Shown piece after piece: positions 1-8,502 of a stretch of 38,665 nucleotides of DNA. The notes below the pieces were generated by a model. It was not told the origin of the DNA. It did not search any database and saw nothing but the letters and a program-made list of their open reading frames with translations. The position numbers were made by a program, and so were the translations under genes. Origin of the DNA: Actinomadura kijaniata NBRC 14229 (GTDB taxonomy: Bacteria > Actinomycetota > Actinomycetes > Streptosporangiales > Streptosporangiaceae); assembly GCF_001552175.1 (NCBI RefSeq), contig NZ_BCQR01000104.1, positions 1 through 38,665 of the forward strand, read 5' to 3'. Position 1 is the first letter of the stretch. Each line of letters starts with the position of its first letter.

Positions 1-809
1 GGGGCCGCCCCGGGGCGGGGACGGCCCCCGTCCAGCAGCCGGAACGCCTCCGCCACGATCTCGGCGACCCGCACCGGGCCCATCTGCGGCGGCACCTGCA
101 ACCGGACCAGGTGCTCGGCGGTCCCCTCGGTCTGGCCGAGCAGCGCCAGCAGCACGTGCGGCGGCAGGACCCGGTCGTAGCCGAGCTCGGCGGCCCGCGC
201 GGCGGCCTGCTCCAGCACCGCCCAGCCGTCCTCGGTGAACTCCTCCGACCGCAGCCGCCCCGACCCCTCCTCCAGCAGCGGCGCGGGCGGCCGGCCGGCG
301 ACCCGGACCCGCTCGCGCAGCACCGCCGCGGTCGCGCCGGGGTCCAGCACCGCGCCCAGGTACTCGCGGTCGTCGGCGTCCAGGTTCTCCAGCACGGCCG
401 CGACCAGCAGCTCCAGCGACCCGTGCCGGGCCCGGCCGGGGTCGGCGGCCGCCAGGGAGGCGAACTCGGCGTCGAACGCGCGCAGCGCCGCCAGCGCCGC
501 GTCGTCGAACCGCTCGCGCCGCCCGTCGAACGCCGGGCCGTCGTCGTCGGGGGAGCGCCCCGGGTTGTAGATCTCGATCCCGGCCAGCAGGTGCCGCTCG
601 GCGACGCCCTCCGGCAGCGTCCGCGCCAGGACCGGCAGCAGCGCCGGGTCCCCGGCGGCCACCGCCGCGTGCAGCAGGTCGCTGGTGCGCACCCGGCCCG
701 CGGCGCGGTCGGTCGCCGCGTGCAGCACGTCGGCGGCGCGCGGATCGCCGAGGCGCTGCGGGGTGAACAGTCCGTCGGTGAACAGCAGGGAGAACGACAG
801 CAAGGTCAC
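1..809 (-). CDS. Clp N-terminal-domain protein, 3' end outside window
   Basis: An uninterrupted minus-strand frame of about 269 codons runs off the left edge. It starts at GTG 807-809 (peptide VTLLSFSLLFTDGLF). Two Clp-N-like repeats are visible. A diverged first one covers roughly residues 25-140. A clearer second one begins FTEDGWAVLEQAAARAAELG and continues with PPHVLLALL and TEGTAEHLVRL, the usual adaptor/substrate-binding helices of ClpA/B/C. The end of the visible part (LLDGGRPRPGAA) reads like a linker, so an AAA+ ATPase module may follow, but it is not in the window and a stand-alone Clp-N protein is possible. The ribosome site before the GTG is weak, so the start is provisional. It is divergent from the gamma-glutamyltransferase gene across 169 bases. 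Confidence 0.72.
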   Translation of the reverse strand, partial: MTLLSFSLLFTDGLFTPQRLGDPRAADVLHAATDRAAGRVRTSDLLHAAVAAGDPALLPVLARTLPEGVAERHLLAGIEIYNPGRSPDDDGPAFDGRRERFDDAALAALRAFDAEFASLAAADPGRARHGSLELLVAAVLENLDADDREYLGAVLDPGATAAVLRERVRVAGRPPAPLLEEGSGRLRSEEFTEDGWAVLEQAAARAAELGYDRVLPPHVLLALLGQTEGTAEHLVRLQVPPQMGPVRVAEIVAEAFRLLDGGRPRPGAA

Positions 810-978
810 TCCAGGCGGCCCGGGCGGGGGGTCGGGGGACGCTGCGGGGGACCCATGCTCTCAAACCGGCCGGTTCCCGCGCCATCCCCTTGCCGATCTT
901 GGCGCGGTGGGCGTGGATCGGTGGTGTGGATCGACGATCAGTGGGAATGTGAGGGCGCCGGAAACCACAGGAGGTCCC

Positions 979-2880
979 GTGTCCCTTCGCGTGTCGTCTC
1001 CCCGTTCGCCCTCGTCCCGCGCGCTGCGCGGCACGGCGGTGGCCGCCGGGGTGGCCCTGACCGCCGCCGCGCTGGCCGTTCCGGGCCCGGCCCTGGCGGA
1101 ACCGTCGTCGCGGCCGCCGCTGACGCCGCCGCTGACGCAGCCGCCCGCCGGGCCGGCCAAGCGGCCCGTCGCGACCGGGTACGGCGGAGCCGTCTCCACC
1201 GTCGACCCCTACGCCAGCGCCGCCGCGATCGAGGTGCTGAAGAAGGGCGGCAACGCGATGGACGCCGCCGTCGCCGCCACCGCCGCCCTCGGCGTCAGCG
1301 AGCCGTACGTCGCCGCCCTCGGCGGGGGCGGCTACGTGCTGTACTACGACGCCAGGAAGCGCCGCGTGCACACCATCGACGGGCGCGAGGCCGCACCCAG
1401 GCGGATGCGGGCCGACTCGTTCGTGGACCCCGCGACCGGCAAGGCGATCCCGTTCGACCAGGCCGTCACCAGCGGGCTCGGCGTCGGCGTGCCCGGCACC
1501 GTCGCGCAGTGGGAGACCGCGCTGCGCCGCCACGGCACCCGCGGCCTGCCGACGCTCCTCAAGCCCGCGATCCGGCTGGCCGAGAAGGGGTTCGTCGTGG
1601 ACCAGGAGTTCCACGACCAGACGGCGCTGAACCAGAAGCGCTTCAACGCCTTCCCCGCCACCCGCGAGGTCTTCCTGCGCAACGGCCAGGCGCCCGCCGT
1701 CGGCTCGACGTTCCGCAACCCCGACCTCGCCCGCACCTACCGCGAGCTGGCCAAGCGCGGACCCGGCTGGTTCTACCGGGGCGGTCTCGGCCGCGAGGTC
1801 GTGCGGACCGTGCAGAAGCCGAAGGTGGACCCGGCCTCCGGGCTCAACGTCCGTCCCGGCCTGATGGAGACCGGGGACCTGGCCGCCTACCGGGCGCTGA
1901 CCCCGCGCCCCACCCGCGTCAGCTACCGGGGCCTGAACGTCTACGGCCAGCCGCCGTCGTCGTCCGGCGGCTCCACCGTCGGCGAGGCCCTCAACATCCT
2001 CGGCCACTTCAAGCTCGGCGCCGACGACACCGTCCGCACCCTGCACCACTACCTGGAGGCGTCCAAGCTCGCCTACGCCGACCGCGGCCGGTACGTCGGC
2101 GACCCCCGGCACGTGAAGGTGCCGCTGAACGAGCTGCTGTCGCGCGGCTTCGCCCGCGAGCGCGCCTGCCTCATCAACCCCGACAGGGCCGCCACCGCGC
2201 CGGTGCCGCCCGGCAGCCCCGACGGCCGCTACGAGAAGTGCAGGGTCCCCGCGGCACCCGCCGTCTCCACCACCTACGAGGGCCCGCAGACCACCCACCT
2301 GGTCACGGCCGACAAGTGGGGCAACGTCGTCGCCTACAACATCACGCTGGAGCAGTTCGGCGGCAGCGGCATCACCGTTCCCGGGCGCGGGTTCCTGCTC
2401 AACAACGAGCTGACCGACTTCACGCTCCAGCCGCCCGCGCCGGGCTCGCCGCCCGACCCGAACCTGCCCGGCCCCGGCAAGCGGCCGCGCAGCAGCCAGG
2501 CCCCGACCATCGTGCTGGACGGCCACGGACGGCCGAAGCTGGCGGTCGGCACCCCCGGTGGCTCCACGATCATCACGACGGTGCTGCAGATCCTGCTGAA
2601 CCGGATCGACCTCGGCATGGACCTGCCGACCGCGCTGGCCGCGCCGCGCGCCACCCAGCGCAACACCCCGCAGGTCCTCGCCGAGCAGGGCTTCATCGAC
2701 CGGTACGGGACCGCGCTGACCGCCAAGGGCCACGACGTGGCGCCGTTCCCCGGCCCGCCCGCCGGGACGATCGGCGCGGCGACCGGCCTGGAGTTCCTGT
2801 CGCCGCACCTGGTGCAGGCGGTCGCCGAGCCGACCCGGCGCGGCGGCGGCAGCGCGATGGTGGTGCGCCCTCGCCGGTGA
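979..2880 (+). CDS. ggt: Secreted gamma-glutamyltransferase
   Basis: A 633-residue N-terminal nucleophile hydrolase that cleaves gamma-glutamyl bonds of glutathione and related peptides outside the membrane. GTG 979 is chosen because AGGAGG lies at 969-974 and the protein then opens with a signal peptide (basic start, AAGVALTAAALAVPG core, cut near ALA). The large-subunit part includes ALGGGGYVLYYD and the GREAAP region that carries the gamma-glutamate-binding Arg in this family. The autoprocessing and catalytic threonine is the first Thr of QTTHLVTADKWGN, about residue 438, opening the small subunit. NNELTDF and PGGSTIITTVLQ follow as in the family. The same frame is open upstream to 685, but that part looks like non-coding divergent promoter DNA. 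It appears to be transcribed alone. Confidence 0.93.
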   Translation: MSLRVSSPRSPSSRALRGTAVAAGVALTAAALAVPGPALAEPSSRPPLTPPLTQPPAGPAKRPVATGYGGAVSTVDPYASAAAIEVLKKGGNAMDAAVAATAALGVSEPYVAALGGGGYVLYYDARKRRVHTIDGREAAPRRMRADSFVDPATGKAIPFDQAVTSGLGVGVPGTVAQWETALRRHGTRGLPTLLKPAIRLAEKGFVVDQEFHDQTALNQKRFNAFPATREVFLRNGQAPAVGSTFRNPDLARTYRELAKRGPGWFYRGGLGREVVRTVQKPKVDPASGLNVRPGLMETGDLAAYRALTPRPTRVSYRGLNVYGQPPSSSGGSTVGEALNILGHFKLGADDTVRTLHHYLEASKLAYADRGRYVGDPRHVKVPLNELLSRGFARERACLINPDRAATAPVPPGSPDGRYEKCRVPAAPAVSTTYEGPQTTHLVTADKWGNVVAYNITLEQFGGSGITVPGRGFLLNNELTDFTLQPPAPGSPPDPNLPGPGKRPRSSQAPTIVLDGHGRPKLAVGTPGGSTIITTVLQILLNRIDLGMDLPTALAAPRATQRNTPQVLAEQGFIDRYGTALTAKGHDVAPFPGPPAGTIGAATGLEFLSPHLVQAVAEPTRRGGGSAMVVRPRR

Positions 2881-2976
2881 CACGGGACCGGACGTTCCCG
2901 GCGGCCCGGCCGCGGGCACCCAGAACGCGGCCGGGCCGCCGGGCTACGATCAGTCGGTAGGGGGAAGGAGCCTTCC

Positions 2977-3351
2977 ATGGCGCAGGCGTATGTACAGGTC
3001 ACCACGACCACCGACTCACGGGCCGAGGCCGCCGCGCTCGCCAGGTCCGCCGTCGAGGGGCGGCTGGCGGCCTGCGCCCAGCTGGTCGGGCCGATCGCCA
3101 GCACCTACTGGTGGGAGGGCGCGATCGAGTCGGCCGAGGAGTGGATGGTGGTGTTCAAGACCACCTCCGACCGGTTCGACGAACTGGCCAGCCTCATCGA
3201 CCAGGAGCACTCCTACGACACCCCGGAGATCATCGCGACCTCCGTGGTGGCGGGCAGCATGGACTACCTGGCCTGGGTCACCGAGCAGACCGAGCCGCCC
3301 GAGGAGGACGAGGACGAGGACGAGGAGACGGTGGAGATCCCTGCGGACTGA
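2977..3351 (+). CDS. cutA: Divalent cation tolerance protein CutA
   Basis: A 124-residue CutA1 family protein, a small trimeric ferredoxin-like-fold protein linked to metal tolerance whose exact role is unsettled. Typical blocks are visible: LAACAQLVGPIASTYWWEG, VFKTTSDRFDEL and SYDTPEIIATSVVAGS followed by YLAWV. An AAGGAG ribosome site lies 5-6 bases before the ATG. The core ends near residue 100 and is followed by a very acidic tail (runs of Glu/Asp, about residues 103-118), an extension beyond the usual length of about 105. A possible -10 hexamer TACGAT lies at 2945-2950. No metal genes are adjacent. Confidence 0.92.
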   Translation: MAQAYVQVTTTTDSRAEAAALARSAVEGRLAACAQLVGPIASTYWWEGAIESAEEWMVVFKTTSDRFDELASLIDQEHSYDTPEIIATSVVAGSMDYLAWVTEQTEPPEEDEDEDEETVEIPAD

Positions 3352-3442
3352 TCCCACCCCTCCCCTCCCGTGGCCGGTGTGGGACACGCCATATTCGGGC
3401 AATAAGTCATTAATTACCCCGGTATGGCGAAGGGACGCGGCG

Positions 3443-4291
3443 GTGGCTGAGGACTACGGGCTGTTCGGGCCGGGCTCGGTGACCTGGCGGGTCATGGGGG
3501 AGCCGGTGCTGGCGGTCGGCGGCGTGCGGGCCCTGGTGCTCCAGGCGCTGCACCCGCACTCGATGTGGGGCACCGCGCAGAACTCCGAGCTGATGGACCC
3601 CCGGGCCGCCTGGGCGCGGCTGGGACGCACCGTCGAGTTCGTGCGGGTCCGCACCTGGGGCACCACCGAGGAGGTCGACCGCGTCGGCCGCCGCATCCGC
3701 AAGCTGCACTCCAAGCTGCGGGGCGTCGACCTGCGCACCGGCGAGGTCTTCCCGGTGGACGACCCCGAGAACCTGCTGTGGGTGCACATGGGGGAGGTGG
3801 ACTCCTACCTCGACATCGCCGTGCGCGCCGGGGTCCCGCTCGGCCGCGCCGACCGCGACCGGTTCGTGGACGAGCAGCGCCGCGCCGCCGCCGTGGTGGG
3901 GCTGGACCCCGACGACGTTCCGGCCTCGGTGGCGGACATGCGCGACTACTACGCCGACATGCGCCGCCAGATCTGGGCCTGCGAGGAGGCGAAGGAGGGA
4001 ATGCGCCGGCTGTTCAACCCGGCGGTGCCGCGCCAGCTGCTGCCGCTGAAGCTGGCCGCCCCGGCGCTCGGGCTGCTGGTGGTGTCCACGCTGCCGCGCT
4101 GGGCGCGCCGCATGTACGGCCTGCCCGGCCTGCCGACGTCGGATCTGGCGGCGACGCTGACCCTCAAGGGCCTGTACCGGACCACGCACGTGATCCCCGA
4201 GCGGTTCCGCTACACGCCCGACGCCCAGCGCGCCCGCCGCCTGACCCGCGAGCACGCCGCCGACGCGGTGACCTGGGGCCTGGCCTCCTGA
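3443..4291 (+). CDS. MpaB/DUF2236 family oxygenase-like protein
   Basis: A 282-residue protein of the oxygenase MpaB (DUF2236) family, the fold shared with latex-clearing protein. Visible family features are the N-terminal FGPGSVTWRVMGEP, VLQALHPHSMWG with candidate heme-pocket histidines, VRTWGTTEEVDR, and NLLWVHMGEVDSYL. GTG 3443 is chosen because an AGGGA ribosome site lies 8-9 bases upstream and the protein begins VAEDYGLFGPGS as short family members do. An ATG at 3424 is out of frame. No signal peptide or clear membrane span is seen, so it is probably cytosolic. The substrate is unknown. The preceding gap contains an AT-rich stretch (about 3390-3427) that may hold its promoter. A second, exported member of the superfamily lies at 8.5-9.7 kb. 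Confidence 0.85.
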   Translation: MAEDYGLFGPGSVTWRVMGEPVLAVGGVRALVLQALHPHSMWGTAQNSELMDPRAAWARLGRTVEFVRVRTWGTTEEVDRVGRRIRKLHSKLRGVDLRTGEVFPVDDPENLLWVHMGEVDSYLDIAVRAGVPLGRADRDRFVDEQRRAAAVVGLDPDDVPASVADMRDYYADMRRQIWACEEAKEGMRRLFNPAVPRQLLPLKLAAPALGLLVVSTLPRWARRMYGLPGLPTSDLAATLTLKGLYRTTHVIPERFRYTPDAQRARRLTREHAADAVTWGLAS

Positions 4292-4307
4292 ACCCGCCCG
4301 CGCCCGG

Positions 4308-4332
4308 CCCCGCGGACGGCCCCCGCGGACGG
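4308..4332. repeat. 12-bp direct repeat between convergent genes
   Basis: CCCCGCGGACGG occurs twice, at 4308-4319 and 4321-4332, in the 43-base gap between the MpaB-like gene and csoR. The stretch is GC-rich and can fold (CCCCG against CGGGG), so it may serve as a terminator for the convergent pair, but there is no T-run. Confidence 0.4.
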
Positions 4333-4334
4333 GG

Positions 4335-4634
4335 TCAGCCGCGGCGCATCAGGCGGCCGACGGCGGCCATCAGCTCGGTGGACATGGCGTCGCCCTTGCC
4401 CTCCTCGGCGCCCTCGGCCACGCAGTGCCGCACGTGCCCGTCCAGCAGGCCGAGGGCGACCTTGTCCAGGGCCGCCTGGACCGCGCTGATCTGGGTGAGG
4501 ACGTCGATGCAGTACCGGTCGTCCTCCACCATCCGCTCGATGCCGCGCACCTGGCCCTCGATCCGGCGCAGCCGGGTCTGGAGCTGGTCCTTGGTCGCGG
4601 TGTAGCCGCGGGTGGGGGTCTCGCTGGTCGCCAT
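4335..4634 (-). CDS. csoR: CsoR-type copper-sensing repressor
   Basis: A 99-residue all-helical DUF156 protein. The copper ligands of the CsoR class are present with the correct spacing: Cys42 (DDRYCIDVLTQ), His67 and Cys71 (GHVRHC), matching Cys36/His61/Cys65 of the characterised mycobacterial protein. The N-terminal basic helix QTRLRRIEGQVRGIERM is the usual DNA-binding face. The ATG is preceded by GAGGACGACG. A GC-palindromic operator sits 55-75 bases upstream, so the gene is very likely autorepressed and induced by Cu(I). No copper ATPase or chaperone is adjacent. Copper-handling copC and copD-ctaG lie 16 kb away, and whether they belong to its regulon is unknown. Confidence 0.93.
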   Translation of the reverse strand: MATSETPTRGYTATKDQLQTRLRRIEGQVRGIERMVEDDRYCIDVLTQISAVQAALDKVALGLLDGHVRHCVAEGAEEGKGDAMSTELMAAVGRLMRRG

Positions 4635-4679
4635 CGTCGTCCTCGCAATCGGTGCCGGGGGCGTCGAGCTCGGGGGGAC

Positions 4680-4712
4680 ACCCCGGGGGTAAACCCCCCT
4701 GGGGGTATCCTA
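4680..4712 (-). promoter_or_regulatory. csoR operator and promoter
   Basis: A perfect inverted repeat ACCCCC-CT-GGGGGT lies at 4693-4706, with the GGGGGTAT edge typical of CsoR operators. A second, smaller palindrome ACCCC-G-GGGGT lies at 4680-4690. Read on the minus strand, TAGGAT (4712-4707) is a good -10 hexamer abutting the operator, so bound repressor would cover it. The first three bases of this -10 are also the TAG stop codon of the upstream MFS gene. No convincing -35 was found. Confidence 0.72.
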
Positions 4713-6119
4713 TACGGTCGCGCCCGTTTCCTGCCGTCGAGCGATCATCGCGCATCCGGCGGCCACCAGCGCACCGGCCGCCCCGGCCAGCCAGACCGCG
4801 ACGTAGCCGCCCTGACCGCCGATCCCGCTGAGCAGGCTGCCGAACACGCCGCCCGCGACGGCCCCGCCCAGGGTCTTGACGTTGTTGTACAGGGCGGCGG
4901 CGACGCCGGTGCGGGACGGGTCGGACGCCTCCACGATCACGGTGGGCATCGCGCTGAGCGACGCGCCCAGGCCCACGCCCGCCAGCAGCAGGCTGACCAC
5001 CAGTGGCCACAGCGCCCCGTGGAACGCCGCGAACCCGCCGAACCCGGCCGCCACCAGGGCGAACGAGCCGACCAGCGCCCGGCGGTAGCCGGTGCGGGCC
5101 GCGACGCGCGGCAGCAGCGTCGAGGCCAGCATCGCCGCGAACGTGGCGGGCAGCGTCACCAACGCGATCGACAGCGCCGACATTCCGAACCCGTACCCCT
5201 CGGCCGGGTCGGTGGCCAGGAACGTGGCGTTGGGCGACTGGCTGCCGAAGTAGACGACGCCGAACGCGAACGAGGTGGCGTAGAACGGCGCGACGTGCCG
5301 TCCCGCCATGGCCCGCAGGTCCACCAGGGGCTCGGCGGACCGCAGCTCCACCACGACCCACGCGACCAGCAGCAGCGCGCCCAGGGTGAGCGGGCCCAGC
5401 GTCCCGGCCGACAGCCAGCCGCCGCGCTCGGCGCCCGACACCCCGGCCAGCAGGGCGATCATCGTCAGGCTCAGCAGGGACACGCCGGGCCAGTCCACGC
5501 GTCCGCCGCCGCGCCGCACCGACTCGGGCACCGCCACGAACGACACCGGCACGCAGACCAGGGCGAGCGCCGCCGGGACCCACAGGGCCGCCCGCACGTC
5601 GCCCAGCGCCTCGTCGGCGAGGCCCATGCCGAGGGCGCCGAGCAGGCTGCCCAGGGTCAGCGCGCCGACCAGGCGGGCGATGGCGCGGCGCGCCATCGCC
5701 ACCGGGAGCCGGTCGCTGACCAGCGCGATCTCCAGCGGCAGCAGCGCCGCCAGGGGGCCCTGGAGGGCCCGGCCGAGCAGCAGCACCGCGAAGTTCGGCG
5801 CGGCGGCCACCAGCACCGACCCGACCGCGACGCTGACCAGGGCGACCCGCAGCATCCGGCGGTGCCCGTACAGGTCGCCCAGCCGCCCGAACGCGGGCAC
5901 GCAGACCGCCGCGCCCAGGAGCTGGACCGAGACGACCCAGGTGAGGGCGGAGTCGGGGACGCCCAGCTCCCGGCCGATGCCCGGCAGCATCGGCGCGATC
6001 CCGGCCTGGAGGAACCCGCTGACCACCTCGAACAGCACCAGCAGGCCGACGACGGTGGTGACCGAGCCGACCGGCGGCCCGGCCGGTGGCTGGGCCGCCG
6101 GTCGCGCGGTGGCGGTCAC
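4710..6119 (-). CDS. MFS transporter (drug/H+ antiporter type)
   Basis: A 469-residue polytopic membrane protein of the major facilitator superfamily, DHA2-like in length with about 14 hydrophobic segments. Motif A is visible after helix 2 (GRLGDLYGHRRML), and the helix-1 region carries LPGIGRELGVP followed by LTWVVSVQLL. The start is GTG 6119, which overlaps the amidohydrolase stop in a GTGA, indicating translational coupling. Longer upstream starts would run inside the amidohydrolase gene. The context suggests it exports the product or imports the substrate of the amidohydrolase, but the sequence does not fix the ligand. Its stop codon lies in the csoR promoter. Confidence 0.9.
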   Translation of the reverse strand: MTATARPAAQPPAGPPVGSVTTVVGLLVLFEVVSGFLQAGIAPMLPGIGRELGVPDSALTWVVSVQLLGAAVCVPAFGRLGDLYGHRRMLRVALVSVAVGSVLVAAAPNFAVLLLGRALQGPLAALLPLEIALVSDRLPVAMARRAIARLVGALTLGSLLGALGMGLADEALGDVRAALWVPAALALVCVPVSFVAVPESVRRGGGRVDWPGVSLLSLTMIALLAGVSGAERGGWLSAGTLGPLTLGALLLVAWVVVELRSAEPLVDLRAMAGRHVAPFYATSFAFGVVYFGSQSPNATFLATDPAEGYGFGMSALSIALVTLPATFAAMLASTLLPRVAARTGYRRALVGSFALVAAGFGGFAAFHGALWPLVVSLLLAGVGLGASLSAMPTVIVEASDPSRTGVAAALYNNVKTLGGAVAGGVFGSLLSGIGGQGGYVAVWLAGAAGALVAAGCAMIARRQETGATV

Positions 6120-7342
6120 GGGGTCGCCTCCGCCCGGTCCAGGCGGCGGACGGCCAGCTCGGCGAGGAGCGCGGCGGCGTCGGGCAGCACCGCGTCGTCG
6201 AACACCGCCCGCGGGGAGTGGTTCATCGGCGCGGTGGCCGGGTCGACGCCGGGCGGGCACGCGCCGAGGCCCAGGAACGCGCCGGGCACGTGCTGGAGGA
6301 CGAACGAGAAGTCCTCCGACCCGCTCATCGGGCGCGGCGCCTCGATCGCGCGGGCGCCGCCGAACAGGTCCCGGGCGGTGTCGAGGGCGAACGCGGCCTC
6401 GGCCCCGTCGTTGACGGTGACCGGGTACTGCTCGACGTGGTCGAGGTCGACCGCCACGTCGTGCGCGGCGGCGATCCCCCTGACCACCCGTGCGATCCCG
6501 GCGCGCACGCGGCGGCGGGCGTCCTCGGAGAACGACCGGACGGTGGCCTCGAACACGGCGGTCTCGGGGATGACGTTCCCGGCGGACCCGGCGTGCAGCG
6601 AGCCGACGGTGACCACGGCCGGGTCGAGGGCGTCCAGGTCGCGGGTGACCATGGTCTGGAGCGCGGTGACCATGGCGGCGACGGCGGTGACCGGGTCCTT
6701 GGCGGCGTGCGGGGACGAGCCGTGCCCGCCCCGGCCGCGCACGGTGACCGTGACGGCGTCGGAGGCGGCCAGCACCGGGCCGGGCCGGGTCACGGCCACG
6801 CCCCGCGGCAGCACGGTGGAGAACACGTGCAGGCCGTAGGCGGCGACCACCCGGTCACCGGCCGCGTCCAGCACGCCCTCGTCGATCATGATCTTGGCGC
6901 CGCCCATGCCCTCCTCGCCGGGCTGGAACATGAACACCACGTCGCCGGGCAGCTCGGCGCGCCGGTCGGCCAGCAGCCGGGCCGCGCCGACCAGCCCGGC
7001 CACGTGCAGGTCGTGGCCGCAGGCGTGCATCGCGCCGGGCACCCGCGAGGCGTAGTCCAGGCCGGTGTCCTCCTGGACCGGCAGGGCGTCCATATCGCCC
7101 CGCAGCAGCACGGCGGGCGCCCGGCCCGTCCCCCGCGCGTCCCGGCGTCCGCCGCGCAGCACGGCGGTCACCGACGTCAGGGCCTTGCCCGTGGAGACCT
7201 CCAGTGGCAGGCCGTCCAGCGCGGCCAGCACCTTCTCCCGAGTGCGCGGCAGGTCCAGGCCGAGCTCGGGTTCCCGGTGCAGGTCGCGGCGCAGCTCCGA
7301 CAGCTCTTCGCCCAGCTCACGGGCGTTCTCGTAGACGGACAT
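6116..7342 (-). CDS. M20-family amidohydrolase (aminoacylase/hippurate-hydrolase type)
   Basis: A 408-residue metallopeptidase-fold hydrolase that removes an N-acyl or amide group from an amino acid derivative. Metal-site motifs are in order: LRGDMDALPV (about 80-89), MHACGHDLH with Cys108, His110 and His113, FQPGEEGMGGAK with Glu143/Glu144, GRGGHGSSPHAAKDP in the dimerisation domain, and a late MSGSEDFSFV ligand region. ATG 7342 (MSVYENARELGEEL) is chosen. A further 54 bases are open upstream to 7396 but would leave only 17 bases to the divergent regulator. The Cys ligand points to the IAA-amino-acid hydrolase/hippuricase subgroup. The last four bases are shared with the MFS start, and control by the neighbouring Lrp-type regulator is likely. 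Confidence 0.92.
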   Translation of the reverse strand: MSVYENARELGEELSELRRDLHREPELGLDLPRTREKVLAALDGLPLEVSTGKALTSVTAVLRGGRRDARGTGRAPAVLLRGDMDALPVQEDTGLDYASRVPGAMHACGHDLHVAGLVGAARLLADRRAELPGDVVFMFQPGEEGMGGAKIMIDEGVLDAAGDRVVAAYGLHVFSTVLPRGVAVTRPGPVLAASDAVTVTVRGRGGHGSSPHAAKDPVTAVAAMVTALQTMVTRDLDALDPAVVTVGSLHAGSAGNVIPETAVFEATVRSFSEDARRRVRAGIARVVRGIAAAHDVAVDLDHVEQYPVTVNDGAEAAFALDTARDLFGGARAIEAPRPMSGSEDFSFVLQHVPGAFLGLGACPPGVDPATAPMNHSPRAVFDDAVLPDAAALLAELAVRRLDRAEATP

Positions 7343-7413
7343 GCGGGTAGGGTGCGGCAGCCGGCCCATCGGGGCCCGGCAGACGCCCGGAAGCACCGTG
7401 AAAGCGTGATCGA

Positions 7414-8502
7414 ATGCAGGGAAACGCCACCCTCGACGACCTGGACCACATCCTGGTGACCGCGTTGCAGCACGCGCCGCGCGCGGACTGGCGGCGGATC
7501 GGCGCGGTGCTGGGCGTGGACGCCTCCACCGCGGCGCGCCGCTGGGCGCGGCTGACGGCGGCGGGGCTGGCGTGGCAGACGTGCGTGCCGCTGGCGGTCG
7601 AGGGGGTCTCGCCGGTGGTGGCGTTCGTCGAGGTGGACTGCGTGGCCGGGCGGCTGCACGAGGTGGCGGCCGAGCTGGTGGAGGACCCGCACGTGTTCAA
7701 CGTGGAGCACGTGACCGGCGGCCGGGACCTGCTGCTGACGGTGGTCCTGCGCGACCAGGCCGAGCTGGCGCGGTACGTGGGGTTCCGGCTGGGCCGGATC
7801 GCGGGGATCGCCGCGACCCGCACGCAGATCGCGACCGCCCTGCACACCGAGGGCAGCCGGTGGCGGCTGGAGCGGCTGGACGACCGGCAGCGCGGGCTGC
7901 TGGACTGCGGGCGTTCCCGCGAACGCGGCCGGGCCGTCACCGAGGACGACCGGGAGCTGCTGCGGCTGCTGGGCGAGGACTGCCGGACGCCGGTGGCGGA
8001 GCTGGCCGCCCGCACCGGCCTCAGCCCGACGACCGTGCGCCGCCGCCTGGCCCGCATGGACGCGGCGGGCGCGCTGCTGTACCGCTGCGAGGTCGCCCGG
8101 TTCGCGTCGGGCTGGCCGGTCGCGGTGTACCTGTGGGGGACCGCCCCGCCCGGCGACGTGTCGCGGATCGCGGCGCTGCTGGCGGGGCTGCGCGAGACGC
8201 GCATGTGCGCCTCGCTGTCGGGCTCCGACAACGTGGTGTTCACGGTGTGGCTGCGGTCGGTGGACCGGGCGCAGGCGTTCGAGACGGCCCTGGTCCGCCG
8301 GTTCCCGCAGCTCACCGTGACCGACCGCGCGGTGACGCTGTGGCCGATGAAGCTGGCGGGGCACGTGCTGGACCCGCAGGGGCGGCACCTGCGGTCGGTG
8401 CCGTTCTGGGCCTGGGACGACGCGGCGGCCGAGGCCGAGCTCGGCGCGCTGCTCGGACGGCTGCGCACCGGCCCGGCCCGGGACGGAGGTCCGGCCCGCT
8501 AG
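7414..8502 (+). CDS. Tandem Lrp/AsnC-family transcriptional regulator
   Basis: A 362-residue regulator made of two Lrp/AsnC halves. The first winged HTH is at about residues 7-55 (LDHILVTALQHAPRADWRRI, then STAARRWARLTAAGL), followed by an AsnC-type effector domain to about 150. The second HTH is at about 175-235 (LLRLLGEDCRTPVAELAART, then SPTTVRRRLARMDAAG), again followed by an effector domain. Normal Lrp proteins are about 150 residues, so this is the duplicated form common in actinobacteria. It is divergent from the amidohydrolase gene across a 71-base gap and probably controls the amidohydrolase-MFS pair in response to an amino acid. The stop TAG overlaps that of the convergent lcp gene in a shared CTAG. 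Confidence 0.9.
   Translation: MQGNATLDDLDHILVTALQHAPRADWRRIGAVLGVDASTAARRWARLTAAGLAWQTCVPLAVEGVSPVVAFVEVDCVAGRLHEVAAELVEDPHVFNVEHVTGGRDLLLTVVLRDQAELARYVGFRLGRIAGIAATRTQIATALHTEGSRWRLERLDDRQRGLLDCGRSRERGRAVTEDDRELLRLLGEDCRTPVAELAARTGLSPTTVRRRLARMDAAGALLYRCEVARFASGWPVAVYLWGTAPPGDVSRIAALLAGLRETRMCASLSGSDNVVFTVWLRSVDRAQAFETALVRRFPQLTVTDRAVTLWPMKLAGHVLDPQGRHLRSVPFWAWDDAAAEAELGALLGRLRTGPARDGGPAR

Noticed and set aside
111..2960. A 949-codon open frame on the plus strand across the Clp-N and ggt genes
   Set aside because: Its translation is Arg/Pro/Gly-rich without any family pattern and runs antisense to the Clp-N gene and out of frame over ggt; this is a usual by-product of extreme GC.
3424..3442. 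ATG 3424 as start of the MpaB-like gene
   Set aside because: It is in a different reading frame; GTG 3443 is in frame and has a ribosome site.
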